Origin: Guadua angustifolia
Lineage: Eukaryota; Streptophyta; Magnoliopsida; Poales; Poaceae
DNA length: 64,000 nucleotides
Reading direction: 5' to 3'
Assembly (NCBI GenBank): GCA_036346375.1
Contig: CM070500.1
Span: 81,882,437 to 81,946,436 of the forward strand
Part shown: piece after piece, positions 43,909-56,300 of the stretch
Position numbering within the stretch: position 1 is the stretch's first letter
Layout: every line of letters starts with the position of its first letter
The notes under the pieces: model-generated
The model's database searches: none
What the model saw: only the letters and a program-made list of their open reading frames with translations
Told to the model about the DNA's origin: nothing
Program-made: the position numbers and the translations under genes

Positions 43909-45081
43909 GATTACCTCAACTTACTATTAGCATGTACACGTCAATTTTGTCCTATGTGAAAGAGTGGGAAAAAGAAGAAAGAGAAGATAGTACACACTTA
44001 TTTAGTAGTAAGTATTGTATGATAACATCGGTTCGATCGCCGGTTAAAAGCCCATATTTTTACGGCTCGAAGACTCTTCGTGTTGAAGTTAGTATTTTTA
44101 CTGATAGTCATAAAAATAAAGTTAATATTGAATGTCTAAACTAAATACTTTAGTATTTCGCTATAAACTATCTTTAAAGATAATTATTATATATATATTG
44201 ATTTATTATTTACTCTAAATAATATGTACGAGAGACGGAGTAACTGCCTTGGCTTTGTTATCGTACGTGCTCCACGGATGATTTTCTCTAGTGGCGTTGG
44301 GAGAGAGGCGCTCGAGGGCAGCGGGTGGAGGACGAGGGCCGGCGTGGGCCAGCGGCAGTACCCCGCCGTACGCGCGCGCGCCACATCTCGTGATGCGCCC
44401 AGCCGCGTGGAGCGACGTCGTAGCATCCCATTGATTCCCTTGCTCTACTCGCCCCTCTCTCCTCTATCCTGTCTGCTAGATCTCCGTCCTAGCCGGCCAT
44501 CCGCTCGCTGTTAGCGAGCACTGTAAACAAGGGCAGGATAAAATGTCCCCTCGTGCAGTGGCTCCTGTCCGTGCGCTGCGTGCTGCACGCCTCCGTTATG
44601 TAGACAAGCACATTTCTTACTTGATCAGCGGTATCTACAGTGCATGAATACGATTTTGCCTGTCCTTTTTTACGGAGAGGCGAGTGCACCGCTCCTTCCA
44701 GCGCCAGAGTTGATCAGAGGGGCCCCCCTCGGCCGTCAGCGTTTTTGGCGCCGGCGTGTCCTTTCTCGATGGGATATGTGGCGTTTCGGACCTTGCTGTT
44801 GCATCTCACGTCCCCTCGCTTTTGCTCTTTCCCGTCAATGTCTGTAGCGTCCGTCCGAGCGAAGACACGCGTCGCGCCTGCGCCGAGAGGGCACCGTATG
44901 TTATCGCTATGAATGTACAGTACAAAGCGCACAGTTTGTTTTGCTTCAGCCACGCTCCGTGCATGTCCAGCCGCATTAGATCCCTCAAGTACTCAACCCT
45001 GTTTGGCCGTGTGCAGATTAGACCCAACCCACTCGGACTATAGCGGTCCAACGCAAGGTTCCCGATTTAATATCTAACTCT
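43909..45081. other. intergenic, no gene recognised
   Basis: AT-rich to 44240, then GC-rich with frames open on both strands (44224-45051). No domain recognised and no frame clearly preferred. Confidence 0.4.
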
Positions 45082-45084
45082 TAA

Positions 45085-45168
45085 GGTTCCGTTGGAAAAG
45101 TGCAAGTTTGTTGGTTTCTACAATAATTAAATTGTTTCCTGTAAATTTTTTACATCCTAAATAGAACC
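45085..45168. mobile_element. 84-bp MITE, TSD TAA
   Basis: GGTTCCGTTGGAAAAG and, from the right, GGTTCTATTTAGGATG form inverted ends. TAA flanks at 45082-45084 and 45169-45171. Probably an internally deleted Tourist-type element. Confidence 0.55.
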
Positions 45169-45293
45169 TAAAGATTAAACCAAACTTGTGCTTTCGTTCT
45201 GCCAAAGAAAAAATTGGGAGGAAATCCTTGGACGAGAGAGAATCTTTTAGTGTTGGTCATCAGTGAGAGCGTGGCAAAAAAGAAATGTCTGGG

Positions 45294-45898
45294 TAGAGGT
45301 GGGCACTGGGCCGGGTTTTTTTGGGCCGGCACGAGGCACGCCCGATCCAAGACGCACACCAGCACGGCACTCTTTATCGTTTAAACGGGCGGGCCGCATT
45401 TGATTTGTTGTCCCAACCGTCTGGTAATGCCTCGCCAACCGCATGATGGGCGGCCTACCAAGACGACATTCGGGTCGTGCTTGGGCAAGACGGTCCAAAC
45501 AGCACGCACTGTTGTTATGCGTGTGGATGAGCAAATCAAGGAGTAAATGCATAGCTACATGCATGTGACTAGAAGGAGCAACTGAATCAAGGAAATCGAG
45601 AAGAATAAACACAATAGAATTTTGTTTCGACCGGAGAAAAAGAAAATCCTAAATAAATAAAAAAGAAATCAATTTGTGATCATTTTCTCTTATAGTAATA
45701 ATATAAATGGGCCGGACCGGGCTTCAAGACGCACGGCGCACATCGAAGAGCAAATGGTCAGGTGCTCGGCTCGGCGAAGGCGAGTCAATAGTCTTACCAA
45801 GACGACGAAGCACGATGGTAATCCACTACCGACACGATTTAAGTTCGAAGCACGATGGGCCTCGTCGGCAGATTCGGCCGACACGACGCCCACCTCTA
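45294..45898. mobile_element. non-autonomous hAT element with perfect 8-bp TSD
   Basis: Inverted termini TAGAGGTGGGC (45294-45304) and GCCCACCTCTA (45888-45898). Identical 8-bp flanks TGTCTGGG (45286-45293 and 45899-45906). The TAG(A/G)GGTGGGC terminus and 8-bp TSD are hallmarks of hAT elements. Subterminal parts are GC-rich with GGGCCGG and GGCACG words; the middle (45520-45700) is AT-rich. At 605 bp there is no room for a transposase, and frames inside show none. Confidence 0.92.
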
Positions 45899-45997
45899 TG
45901 TCTGGGTGACCTTTATGTGCCCAGTCCGTTTGATTTTGTGCGAGACCAAAGAATTCCGGAAAATCATACTCCTTATCGTGATATATCCAACTCTACG

Positions 45998-46150
45998 CAC
46001 TACAAAAAAAACTATAATTTTTCATCGACATAGGATATTTTCGGTGTCTCTACACAGGCCGACGATAATAATAAATTATTATCATCGGCCTAAGGCAAGC
46101 CGACGAAAATATATTTTCGTCGGTCTGTTCACGAAACCGACGAAAACAGT
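45998..46150 (+). repeat. CACTA terminal and subterminal repeats
   Basis: Terminal CACTACAAAA is followed by at least five copies, in both orientations, of a CCGACGAAAA / TTTTCGTCGG unit and shorter variants. In CACTA elements such repeats are binding sites for the TNP1/TNPA-type protein. Confidence 0.75.
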
Positions 46151-46367
46151 CATGTCAGGGGGCGGCGTTCTCAAATGCACCAAGACTAGGCGTGCATTCG
46201 GAGAACAATGGGTTATCTCTTGAAATTCGTCGGATCCGTAAGGCTCGCTATAAACCGTGCTCTGGCGTCCATTCTTGGGTGGGTTTAGGACCTATCTTTC
46301 CCAGTAGAGTCCTTATTCGCAGTTAAGCCACTGTGGTTGATATCGTTGCCTGTGTTTAGCTTCGAGA

Positions 46368-49300
46368 ATGGGTGATGATCGAAAGTGGATGTATGATGGT
46401 TGGAGTAAGACTAGGGCACACTCAAGAGAATAGGCGGTCATCGCACAGGCGTTCGTGGACCATACATTCACAAGGCTGGTGGTGGTGTCGCAAAGTGCCC
46501 GTGTAGCAAGTGTCGCAACTATTCTTACCACATTAAGTCGTATGTAGAGCGCCACCTGTGTAAGTTCGATTTCATGACCGACTATCTGATATGGTATGAG
46601 CATGTTGAGGCAGAGCCCATTGTTTAGTTAGACCGTGAGAATGAAGACAGGATGGATGAGATGCTGAATGATATTGGTAGGGAGTTTAAGGTAAATTCGG
46701 AAGAGAAGCCTGGGCCGGAAGTGCAAAGTTTTTATAGGCTCCTTTCGGCCACGGAAGAGAAATTGCATGAGTTCACTAACGTGACCATCCTACAGACGGT
46801 CACATGGCTCATGTCAGTGAAGTCGAAGTACAACTTTTTGAACAAGTGCTACAACAATATGGTCCAATTGATCAGTGATATCCTTTCACCGAACCATAAG
46901 ATGCCAAAGGACATGTACTAGTCCAAGAAGATGTTGTCTGGCCTTAGGTTGAAGTATGAGAAGATTGATGTTTGCGAGGATAATTTCATGTTGGTCTGGA
47001 AGGAACATGCCAACGACACTCGTTGTAGGTATTGCAACAAGTCTAGATATGTCGAGGTGGTAAATAATGAGGGGATAACGGTGACGATCAAAGTCGCGAT
47101 GAAGCAGCTCCGGTACATGCAAATCACGCCTAGGATTAAATGACTGTACTTATCTAAAAAAACAGCCAGGCATATGAGGTAGCATAAAAAAGGTGTCTGT
47201 GAGATCGAGGATGTCATGGTGCATCCGGTAGATGGCGAGACGTGGAAGGCATTGGACCGCTTCGACCCCGAATTTGCAAGTGACCCTGGGAGTGTTCGCA
47301 TTGGGTTGGCGACAGATGGGTTCACACCTTTCAGTACAAGCGTCACCCCGTACTCTTGTTGGCCGGTTTTCATTGTGCCGTACAACCTACCACCTGGATT
47401 GTGCTTGAAGGAGGAGTACATATTTCTAGCGCTTGTCATTCCCGGTCCTGATCATCCAGAGAAGCACCTCAATATGTTCATGCGGCCGTTAATCGAAGAG
47501 TTGAAAGAGTTATGGAGAGGGGTAGAGGCATATGACAGCTACGGTAAAGTAAACTTTATCTTGCGTGTCGCATACCTGTGGTCAGTCCACGATTTGTTAG
47601 CATATGGCATATGGGCCGGCTGGAGTGTTCATGGTCGGCTTTATTGTCCTATTTGTATGCTTGACTTAGATGCATTCTGGCTGCCGCACGGTGGAAAGGT
47701 CTGTTCTTTGATTGCCATCGACGATTCCTAACGCTGAATCACTCTTTCAGGCAGATGTTGAATGCATTCTGAAAGAACACTACTGTTACAAAGGGCCCGC
47801 CGAAGCGTTTGACTGGTGAAGAGATAGCTGCCTGGCATAGGCAGCTCGTAGCAAAAGACGATGGAAGGTTCGAAGGTTTCAAAGTGAGCACAACTTGACT
47901 CATATCTGTGCAATTTGGGAGCTCTCTTATGCGAAAGCATTGATTCTGCCGCACAATATAGATGTGATGCACCAAGAGCGCAATGTCGCGGAAAGCATTA
48001 TAAGCATGTGCTTTGATTTCAAAGACAAAACAAAAGACAATGTCAAGACACGAAGAGACTTAGCCGAGATTTGTGATCGGCCAGCGCTCGAGATCGTACA
48101 AGATCCCGAAGGATGAATTGCCAAGCCACGAGCTCTGTATTGTGTGAAACCTCAAGACAAGAAACAGATATTCCGGTGGTTGAAAACCCTTAAATTCCCA
48201 GATCGCTATGTAACTAATATAAAGCGTGCGGTGAATGTCAGTACCGGGAAGCTAAATGGGCTTAAGAGCCATAATTACCACATCATCATGGAAAGACTTT
48301 TCCCTGTAATGTTTCGTGGCTACTTCAAGGATGAATTGTGGAGAATGTTAGCGGAGCTTAGTTACTTCTATAGGCAGTTATATGCTAAGAAAATCTCAAA
48401 GAAGATGACGCGAAAGTTGCAGAGAGAAATACCGGTGCTTGTATGCAAAATGGAATATGTATTCCTACTTGGTTTTATGAACGTGATGCAACACCTGTTG
48501 GTGCATTTGCCCTGGGAAGCGAAGGTTGGAGGAACTGTGCAATACTGGTGGATGTATTGCGAGGAAAGAGAATTGAAAAAGCTCGGGTCAACCATACGCA
48601 ACAAGGTTAGGGTTGAAGGGTGTGCTGAGGCGTATGCTCTAAAAGAGATATCGTACTTCTCAAGTACGTATTTCGCAGATGAGCACAATGTGAATGCCCC
48701 TACAACGCGGTATCATATCGCAGAAGAAGCACCCATGAGTAACCTTCGGATTTTTCAGTGGAAGGGTAAAACTGTCGGCGCTTCTACTCCACATGAGGTG
48801 TCACCAACAGAGTGGAACTCGGCTCTGCTTTATATGTACTCCAACATGGATGAAATGGAAAAATATTTTGAGTAAATAATGATTTGGATTTTGTATTGAA
48901 TTGTCTAATCATGACCCTATTCTCATTTGGCGAGTCGACACGCAGATTGTTTGACCAACAACATTGGAAATCTGCTCGCCAACCTACGAGCAAGCAGCTG
49001 GATAAGCTACGCCGTGAGGGGTTAAATGGAGGCCCTAATTTTGTTAGCTAGTTCCAAAAGCATGTAATTTTCTCCTCCTAGTTTTGTAACCGTAAACTTC
49101 AAATAATTTTCGTTGCACCAAGTAATGGTGTCTTAACCTATACAGTGCATGTTCGATGCTGACGTCTATGATGACCTATGGCAGCTATCGCACGGTATCA
49201 TTATAGCAAGGAACTTCAGTTGTTACGATGTTAATGGGTTTTGTTTCGAAACTGCACAATTGGAAGCAAGACGCCCACTTGCGGCCACTGTGAACAACGA

Positions 49301-49738
49301 AGTAGTCACTAAGGCATGCGATGCAAGTGGGCGCGTAATTAACTACTATGGTGTTCTTCAAAATATAATTGAGTACAAGTTGGGGGGTCCAAACAACTGA
49401 GAGTAGTTTTCTTTGAATGTGATTGGTTTGATCCCAACAATGACACACGTGTCGACGAATTTGGCATGATGGTGGTCAAGCACCAGTCAAGGCTTGAAGG
49501 CCACAACAACTTCGTGTTTGCTCACCAGGTTGAGCAAGTGTATTACCTGAACTATCCTTATCCTAACTTGCATGCGTGGTGGGTAGCATATAAAGTTAAC
49601 CCACGTGAACAATTATATCCTCCTAGGGATGCTGACTACGTCGACAGTACAATGAATGACGAGGAAACGAATGTCTACCTGGAAGAAGGTCTGCCAAGAT
49701 CTTTTCGGGTTGCCGATGGGGCTGGCTTCATTAGGTAG
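46368..49738 (+). pseudogene. TNP2-like CACTA transposase, decayed
   Basis: Cut-and-paste transposase remnant. From 46368 an N-terminal transposase-associated domain reads MGDDRKWMYDGW and, after a frame change near 46480, KCPCSKCRN. A TNP2 core follows in one frame from 46652 to 47731, broken by stops at 46919, 47141 and near 47177; recognisable parts are GLATDGFTPF, VFIVPYNLPPG and LALVIPGPDHP. Core continues at 47895-48116 (LPHNIDVMHQERNVAESI). A DUF4218-like part lies at 48144-48875 (GLKSHNYHI, HLPWEAKVGGTVQYWWMY, EGCAEAY). A DUF4216-like part at 49149-49738 (YYGVLQNIIEYKL, FECDWFDP, QVEQVYYL) follows a probable intron. Stops and frame changes rule out function as written. Domain names are from recall. 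Confidence 0.82.
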
Positions 49739-49980
49739 TCACCAATGCCACACACCTAATAGTTTAGCCTCGTCCCTCAAAGAAACAACATCGGGGTTCT
49801 ATAAGGATTCGACGGCCTGTGAAAACACGTCTTTCTAGACAACGAGTCGCCAATGAACCACCAGATGCCGATGAGTTCTGATAAGTTTATATCCTCTTAT
49901 TGCTGTAATACTACTTTGATTATAATTCTTGCTATTTCTATATTATTGCTATATTGTTGTTTGAAATGTGCAATCTAACT

Positions 49981-51900
49981 CTATTGAAATTTTTGCGGAT
50001 GTTCAAGCGCGCGAAGGAGAAGATTGTTGGTGAGCTCATTAGGTCTAGCTCCAGGAGTGGGGGTAAGGGGAAGAGTCAGGAGTCCAATGGTCAGGACTCC
50101 TCGAGGAGTCAGGGCAGCCTCTTCCAAGGGACTGTCCAGAGCAGGCAAAGGCAGCAGCAGCTCCGGGGGTGCATGGAGCGGGCACGGGAGGACAACGAGG
50201 AGTACCTGCCTCCTGCCTTCGACTCCTCAGACGACGAGTCGGAGGACTTAGCAGCAGCGGCGGAGGAGGTAGCGGAGGATGCCTCAGGGGGTAATGATGG
50301 TGATGATGAGAGCCCAGAGGACGCCGGGGCGCCTTCTTCACAGCTTTTCAGGTATTCGTATTATCAATGTTAATTTTCGTGTGCATAGACTTGTGATTCT
50401 CATTTCTAGCATTTTTCAGGTTCCAGGGATGAAACAACGTCCCCCCTAGAGCTGAAGCTAACCAACGGAGGGTGATCAGGCCGCACGGGGATTGGTAAGT
50501 TAGTTTTCTCATTTTAAAAAAGTAATTTGTCGAGAATCTAATAAGTTCATGAATTGCAAGCAATGGAATGACATGGCGTGGGAGGGTAGGCACCAACGTT
50601 CGTAGGTCAACACGATCTTGGGAGTCCTCTGCCGTCACCACTACCCGGGCCTGGTGACCATCAACGGGGTGCCACAGGCGGCCCTAAAGTGGGAGCACTA
50701 AAGGTTGGCTCCTGAGGCACATCACGGCACTTGCGCTGACGCGATCTGGCACGATTTTCTGGGTGAGTTCCTTACCTTTTTACAGTTCATTCATTTATAG
50801 GGATATGTCGCTAACTCAAGGATTGCTTTTGCAGGAGAGGTACTGCCTGAAGGACGAGGATGTCCCCGCAAATCGTGAGAAGGCCAATAAAGTCTTCAAC
50901 ACGGTAGCCCATAAGGTCGTGAAGGACATGATGTCCAATGCACGCATCCAGGCGGTGTGCTCGTACTACAAGGGGTGAAGGAGAAGATGGCCAAGAAGCT
51001 CGGGGCCTCAAAGATCTACCTGCGCGAGGACGAGTACCTCCAGGCGTCCATCCTCTGGCTAATAAAGTGCCAAGAAGCTTTCAGGTATTTATGTAAGTAC
51101 TGGGCGTCGGTTGACTTTTTTGCTAGGTCCAACAAGAAGTGAGGCAATACAGAGGCAGATAACCCGGTTTTGCATCAGTACAGCACGGATGGACACCTCT
51201 GCTTAGTGAGGTGCATGGTAAGTATCTAGCCTTAGTTCAGTGTGCTTTTCAATGCATGTCGCTAAATTCAGATTACAAGAGGCTGAAACTGGCGTTGCCC
51301 CGAGCTGTTTCGATGTTTATCTTCGGGGACACGGAGTGCCGATCCAGAGTCGCCTGGACAGCTGTGCAACCAGTCAGCGACTCAAAGGATTGTGAGTTGT
51401 TCAACCTACTTTGATGAAATTTGTGTTTTCAAACTGATGTTTCAATAATTTCATCATGCAGGAGCAATATGGGGAGGAAATAGCTCGGCGTCATGGCCCG
51501 GAGTACGACTAGAGGAATGAGGAGCTGGATGTCTCGGCACTATACCAGAGTGGTGGGAGCAACAGACATGGAAGGTGAGATCATCCCCATTATTTGAGTT
51601 TTGTCAGAAATTCTGATATGATCAATAGTTGCACTTTTTATGAATGCCTTCGATTTTGTATATATGTGTTGCAGGTTCTCCATGTTCAACGGAGTTGTGG
51701 ACTCCGACGTCGTTTTGTCCTAAGAAAGAGCATCGGGGTCCTCACAGAGTAGTGCTCGCTACTCTAGGGATAATGCAAGGTTCACAGAGTACGAGGAGCA
51801 GACTCGCCAGTAGCATGAGGAGTCTCGCCAACAGCGTGAGTTGATAGCGAAGTACGAAGCGGACTTGAGGCAAACAAAGGCGTACTTCCAGGGGGCTCTT
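49981..51900 (+). pseudogene. CACTA second-ORF remnant (plant transposase_24 / TNP1-like)
   Basis: An acidic, low-complexity stretch (49954-50373: SSRSGGKGKSQ, then EEYLPPAFDSSDDESEDL) is followed by broken pieces. These are VIRPHGDW near 50472, a HYPGLVTINGVPQAALKWEH segment near 50636, and ERYCLKDEDVPANREKANKVF plus KVVKDMMSNARIQAV (50835-50960). DEYLQASILWLIKCQEAFRYL comes next, with YWASVDFFARSNKK to 51142. The pattern of W/H residues and the YWxSxxFxxxSxxxK motif is typical of the second CACTA protein (Ptta/En/Spm family). Several frame changes and stops interrupt it. Overlapping minus-strand frames are shadows. Confidence 0.7.
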
Positions 51901-52009
51901 CAGGTAAAAGCTCGAAATCTGAATAGAACGATTAAAATTTGATATTGCAGATCTGAAAGGACCGAGATGTCGCCTAGAGGGGGGTGAATAGGCGTTTTTT
52001 AAAATTTAA

Positions 52010-52115
52010 TTCGCAGCGGAAACAATATCTTCGGATAGTCCGAAATTACCTTCGGACTGTCCGAGTGATTCGGATAGTCCGAATGAACTTTTGGATAGTC
52101 CGAATGATTCAGAGC
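52010..52115 (-). promoter_or_regulatory. TTCGGATAGTCCGAA palindromes, distal cluster
   Basis: TTCGGATAGTCCGAA and TTCGGACTGTCCGA words occur four times in 80 bp near the 3' end of the antisense LTR, downstream of its TATA box. Confidence 0.65.
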
Positions 52116-52530
52116 ACAAAAACCTTAGAAAGTATATCTAGACTATCTAGAGAGTATAACTAGCACCAAAAGAAATTCAAGAGTTTAGAATACCTCCAGT
52201 AGTCGAGTACTCACCAACACTCTTCACAAAAGCAAGCCACCACTTGAATCCCTTAGATTTCAAGAAACCACAAAAGGGGAAAAGAAGGGATCCAAGAAAC
52301 AAGACGAAATGCACAAGGATTTTTAACCGAAGTTCAGATCCTTGAGGGGATCCTACGTCTCCATTGAGGCAGCACCAAGCCGGGGTCTCTTTCAACCCTA
52401 ATCCTCTAGGTATTGCACCAAGCACTCACCTACTTCTTCTTTGAATCCTTTCCTTGCGGAGGTGGATCCGACCTTCACAAACCTCCGGTGGCTTCCTACA
52501 CCAAGCTTGGGAGCTCACCGGCAACTCCTA

Positions 52531-52562
52531 GCCGTCTAGGAGTCTTCAACCTCCAAGAGTAA
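52531..52562 (-). other. conserved LTR leader hairpin (antisense)
   Basis: GCCGTCTAGGAGTCTTCAAC then CTCCAAGAGTAA, the reverse complement of the block at 31114, 40183 and 11142. Arms TCTAGGAG and CTCCAAGA pair with one mismatch. Confidence 0.7.
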
Positions 52563-52772
52563 AAGATTTACCGAGAAATCTGCGAGAGAATGAACTAAGT
52601 GCTCAAGATGAATCAAAGTCTCTTGATCTCTCAATCTTTCTACTCACTCACCCTCTAAAGATTCACAAATCAAGAGATCTAGGGGGAGTAAGTGATTGAG
52701 CTCAAGAAGGAGAGGAGTAGCAATAAATGATGTGAAATGAATGCACTTCTTGCTGGTAGGTGGGAGATGTGA

Positions 52773-52803
52773 TTTTATAGCCATCCAAAAACTAGCCGTT
52801 TTG
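52773..52803 (-). promoter_or_regulatory. inverted TATA box and CTAG box of the antisense LTR
   Basis: TTTTATAG (52773-52780), reading CTATAAAA on the minus strand, with AAAACTAGCCGTTTT at about 52788-52802 upstream of it in the antisense direction. Confidence 0.65.
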
Positions 52804-52814
52804 AGTTCTGCCCG

Positions 52815-53095
52815 AGTCTGTTCGGATAGTCCGAACAGGTTGAGTTCCAAGCAACTGTTTACTCGGCCGGATAGTCCTAACATTTCTTCGACAATCAATG
52901 CTTGGATATTCGAGTGTTCGGATACTCCGAAAAATCTTCGGACACTCCGAACATAAAAGTACTTGACCTAACTGAGGGGGTGCACTCGGATACTTCGAAG
53001 GTGGCTTCGAACATTCCGAACCCAAATTGTCTGGACTAACAGAGGGGGTCAGCTCGGACATTCCGAACTGGGGTTCGGATACTCCGAACTATTTT
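52815..53095 (-). promoter_or_regulatory. TTCGGA(N)nTCCGAA palindrome array, U3 cluster
   Basis: GTTCGGATAGTCCGAAC (52817), TTCGGATACTCCGAA, TTCGGACACTCCGAAC, ACTCGGATACTTCGAA, GGACATTCCGAAC and TTCGGATACTCCGAAC recur to 53095. The cluster lies just upstream (antisense) of the TATA box, matching the arrays of the other three LTRs. Confidence 0.75.
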
Positions 53096-53397
53096 GAGCA
53101 AAATGCTTCTAAGACTTTACACTTTGACCCATTTTGTGACTAAGATCCATCATTGAGCACATAAAGTCATTGTAAAGTTATTTCTCGTCACATCCCTCTT
53201 TATAGTATGGCAATCCTTAAACTCAATAAAAAATAAACTATACGCACAATAGTTGAGTCTAAATGATGCCTTTTTCTCCTTTGATTTGAGGGTGCCCTTT
53301 TTGCTTCAAGATTTTCTCATGAACGCGATAATCTGTTCACAATGCTCATAAAGGTCATTAGTCACTTAATCCTGTTGTCATTAATCACCAAAATCCT

Positions 53398-56300
53398 TGT
53401 AACATCCCAATTTTCGGCTTTTCAAATATTAAATATTATTTTATTGTAATTTATGGTTTTTGCGAATTTTCTGGATTTATTCGGACTTTTTGGGATCTGC
53501 TGAAATTATGTTAATTATATAGTCTTTGTTAAAAGAATTATTCATAAACAGATAATTTCAAAGTAAAGTTTTGTCAAAAATATTTTATTAAGCTCATAAG
53601 GTCTCAAAGTATCCTCTGGGAATTTTTCTGGTGTTTAAGGGGGCTCAAATAAATCAAATACATTTGGGTATTCTAAGAAAGGAAGGTTGGGAAAAACTTT
53701 CGTAAGTAGCAAGATTTGCCGTGAACGCTTGATATACAAGCAAAGCGGTCCGCTGGCCCTATTCCGTAAGCATCGGCGAGCTGAGCGGATTGTGACCGAG
53801 CAAGTCACCGTATCCGCACCGTGAAAAACATGCTACGTGTCTTGTTGGAATTGGGACACTTACCGAAGGAAATTATGCATCGCTACGCGTTGCATTGGAA
53901 ACTTGGATGCTTTGACCGAAGAATTCCGCTCGTGGGTGACGTAGGGAGTTCGGTTGCCGCTTGAGGATTGAGAGTCGACGTGTCCGGGCGGGTTGTGATC
54001 GAGTAGGTTCACCGCATCCGAGCCGTGAAGAGACGCTGCGAATTCGACTTGGACTCCGATCGCGCGGGAAAGGAAGGGCGTGGCATCGCCAGAAGAGTCG
54101 ATAGACGAAAGGCGCTTTTGCTGCCGCCAAGGAAAAATCGAACCGAAAGGGCGAAAAGGAAAAATGCGCCGCTCGAGTCCGGCTCGATACCGCCGAGACT
54201 TTCCGTGAGTTGCGCGCGTGTGGCGGGTATAAAAGGGGTCGCAGCATCCTCCAAGACTCGCCCCAAGTCATTGCCGAGTCCTCGTGCTTGCCACATCGGA
54301 AGAAGCCTCGAGGAGTCCACGCTATCCGTCGCACGATTGCGTTGTCGCGAAAAAGTATCGAGGAGCCGCCGGCCACGATCGGGCGATTCCACGGAGGAGA
54401 GCGTGGCGTCGCCAGAGAATCGATCAACGGAAAAGCCACGCCGTCGTGGATTTCGCGAGGATAGCAGCGCCGCTAGGAGATTTTCGAAGGCTGCCGAATT
54501 GTCGCCGAGGTCGTCATCTTCGCCTCCGGTGAATTCAAGTCGCCATCGCTTCATCGCCGATCGGGAGCTTCGTGATGGCCGGATCATAATCTAGCATCCG
54601 GAATTCGTCCACGCTATTTGAATCGATGAAGCGTCTCCGATTAAATATCGGTAGTTGATTTAAGTCGGATGGTTGATATTAGGCTACGTAGTAGATTTAC
54701 CCAGAATCGTTAGATTGAATTCGCTACCTAGATTTCATTGTGTCTCATCTCAGTGCGTACCAGACGAGAAAATTCATATTTTTCCTTTACAAAAATAATT
54801 CGGGAGAATCAGAATTTCTAATTTCAGAATTAACTAAACTTCCGAATGTTATAACTTTTACATATGAACCCCGATTAAGGTAATTCAAATTCCTAAAAAT
54901 TTATAAAATTAAGATCTATCCAATGGGGGTTTTATTTGAATTTTCGAGTTTATTTGCTATTTGTTCTTGGTGTTTATTTGCTATTTCTTCTCGATTCGCG
55001 TAGACGTTGAGTTGAGCAAGGTTCCGAAGGAGGATTAACAACTCAAGGATAATCTTCGGAGCAATACCAGGAGCTTAAGGCAAGTTGTGCTTTGATCATG
55101 TTGCACCCATAAATTAGATTGCATGCTATTTTGATTTACTTTATCACTTGATATTTGATGTGTATAAATGATTTCAACATAAGTTTGGGATTAGTTACTA
55201 TACCCTATTGAATTACACCCTACCTTGTTAATTTGTATGCCATGATCCACTTGTCACCCTAGGTTGGTTAATAGAAAATCAACATGGATAGGTAGACCGG
55301 AATAGATTTGCTTAGCCATGCTACGCCATCACATGTTCATGAATTAGTGGTTAATAATCCCGACTAATGGAATATGGAATGATGATGTTGAATTGATGCT
55401 TGGTAACCAACCGAGATAATCACTTTAGATTGAAGCAAATGGAAGGGCAAGGGTGCGTGGTGGGCTGATGGGCGAGAAAGGGTATGTGTATGTCTTGCTT
55501 TAATCAATCCTAAGGACTTAACCTTGCGAGCCTTTGACTGAGTCAAACTTGCGACCCACATCGTCTGTTATGGGGCGACTTAGTGACTAATTTGCAAATG
55601 CTTAACTTAAGTGCTATCTTGGTGGTGTGAGTCCGGGTGCACGGGAGAACTCACATGGCGCAAGAGGGGGCCTGTCGTGGTGGTGTAGCCCTTCGTGTTG
55701 AAACCTTAGCGGTAGCATCGGGTTAAGAGGATGCATTGTAAAGGCTTTGTTATAATCGTCACTGTGTGGTGCATGGTTATATCGTGTGGGTAAAGTGCAT
55801 AACCTCTGCAGAGTGTACAATCTATTCGGATAGCCGTGCTCACGGTATTGAGCAATGCTCGGAATTACAAATCAAGGGTAGCTAATTAAAATTGACAAGC
55901 TCCGGGATGGCGGGATGCCATGTGGATAATGGAACTTGATTTAGGTTGAGACTTGGGTTGATTTGCAAACAATGGAATCTATTTACTTGTTATTATTTGT
56001 TTTATCGTCTTTTCAATCTACATATTGCTTATGTTTGAAAATGCCGCCATCGCTAAGAACCACTTAGCCATTCCTTTGGAATAAGCCTTGCATATAGCTA
56101 TGATAGAATTGCATTCTCAGGCACAACTTGTTGAGTACGTGTTGGTGTACTCACCCTTGCCTACAAAAATCATCAAGTCAAGAAGGAGTACCATGAAGGG
56201 ACGAATGTTTAGGTGCGAGCCTTGTCGGTTGTTCGTGGTATACCGAGGGGTTATCTACGCCTTCATTCCGCCGCAGCTCAATTTGTTGTTCAAATTGTGA

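Larger units (their letters stand above)
45998..51953 (+). mobile_element. CACTA (En/Spm) transposon, left end and coding region, interrupted
   Basis: The left terminus CACTACAAAAAAAACTATAA starts at 45998. Subterminal repeats of CCGACGAAAA / TTTTCGTCGG type follow (46022-46146). Then come remnants of a TNP2-like transposase (46368-49738) and a second ORF region (49981-51900), both on the plus strand. The right part is missing: at 51954 an antisense LTR begins, itself broken by another retroelement running past the window end. The CACTA right terminus is presumably beyond 64 kb. The element is old, as the coding regions hold many stops. Confidence 0.85.
51954..53397 (-). mobile_element. antisense LTR of Sirevirus/Maximus type, truncated by insertion
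   Basis: On the plus strand it starts TGAAAGGACCGAGATGTCGC then CTAGAGGGGGGTGAATAGGCG, the reverse complement of the typical CGCCTATTCACC...TTTCA LTR end. It runs to CATTAATCACCAAAATCCT at 53397, the inverted LTR start region, where the gypsy LTR begins. AGATC precedes it (51949-51953), but the second TSD copy lies beyond the window. Contains two clusters of TCGGATAGTCCGA palindromes, an inverted TATA box (52773-52780), CTAG box and leader hairpin. Confidence 0.75.

Noticed and set aside
53873..54594. Three long overlapping open frames (188-192 codons) on both strands
   Set aside because: They lie in the GC-rich middle of LTR1, overlap in several phases, and are broken in LTR2. No domain is recognisable; composition explains them.
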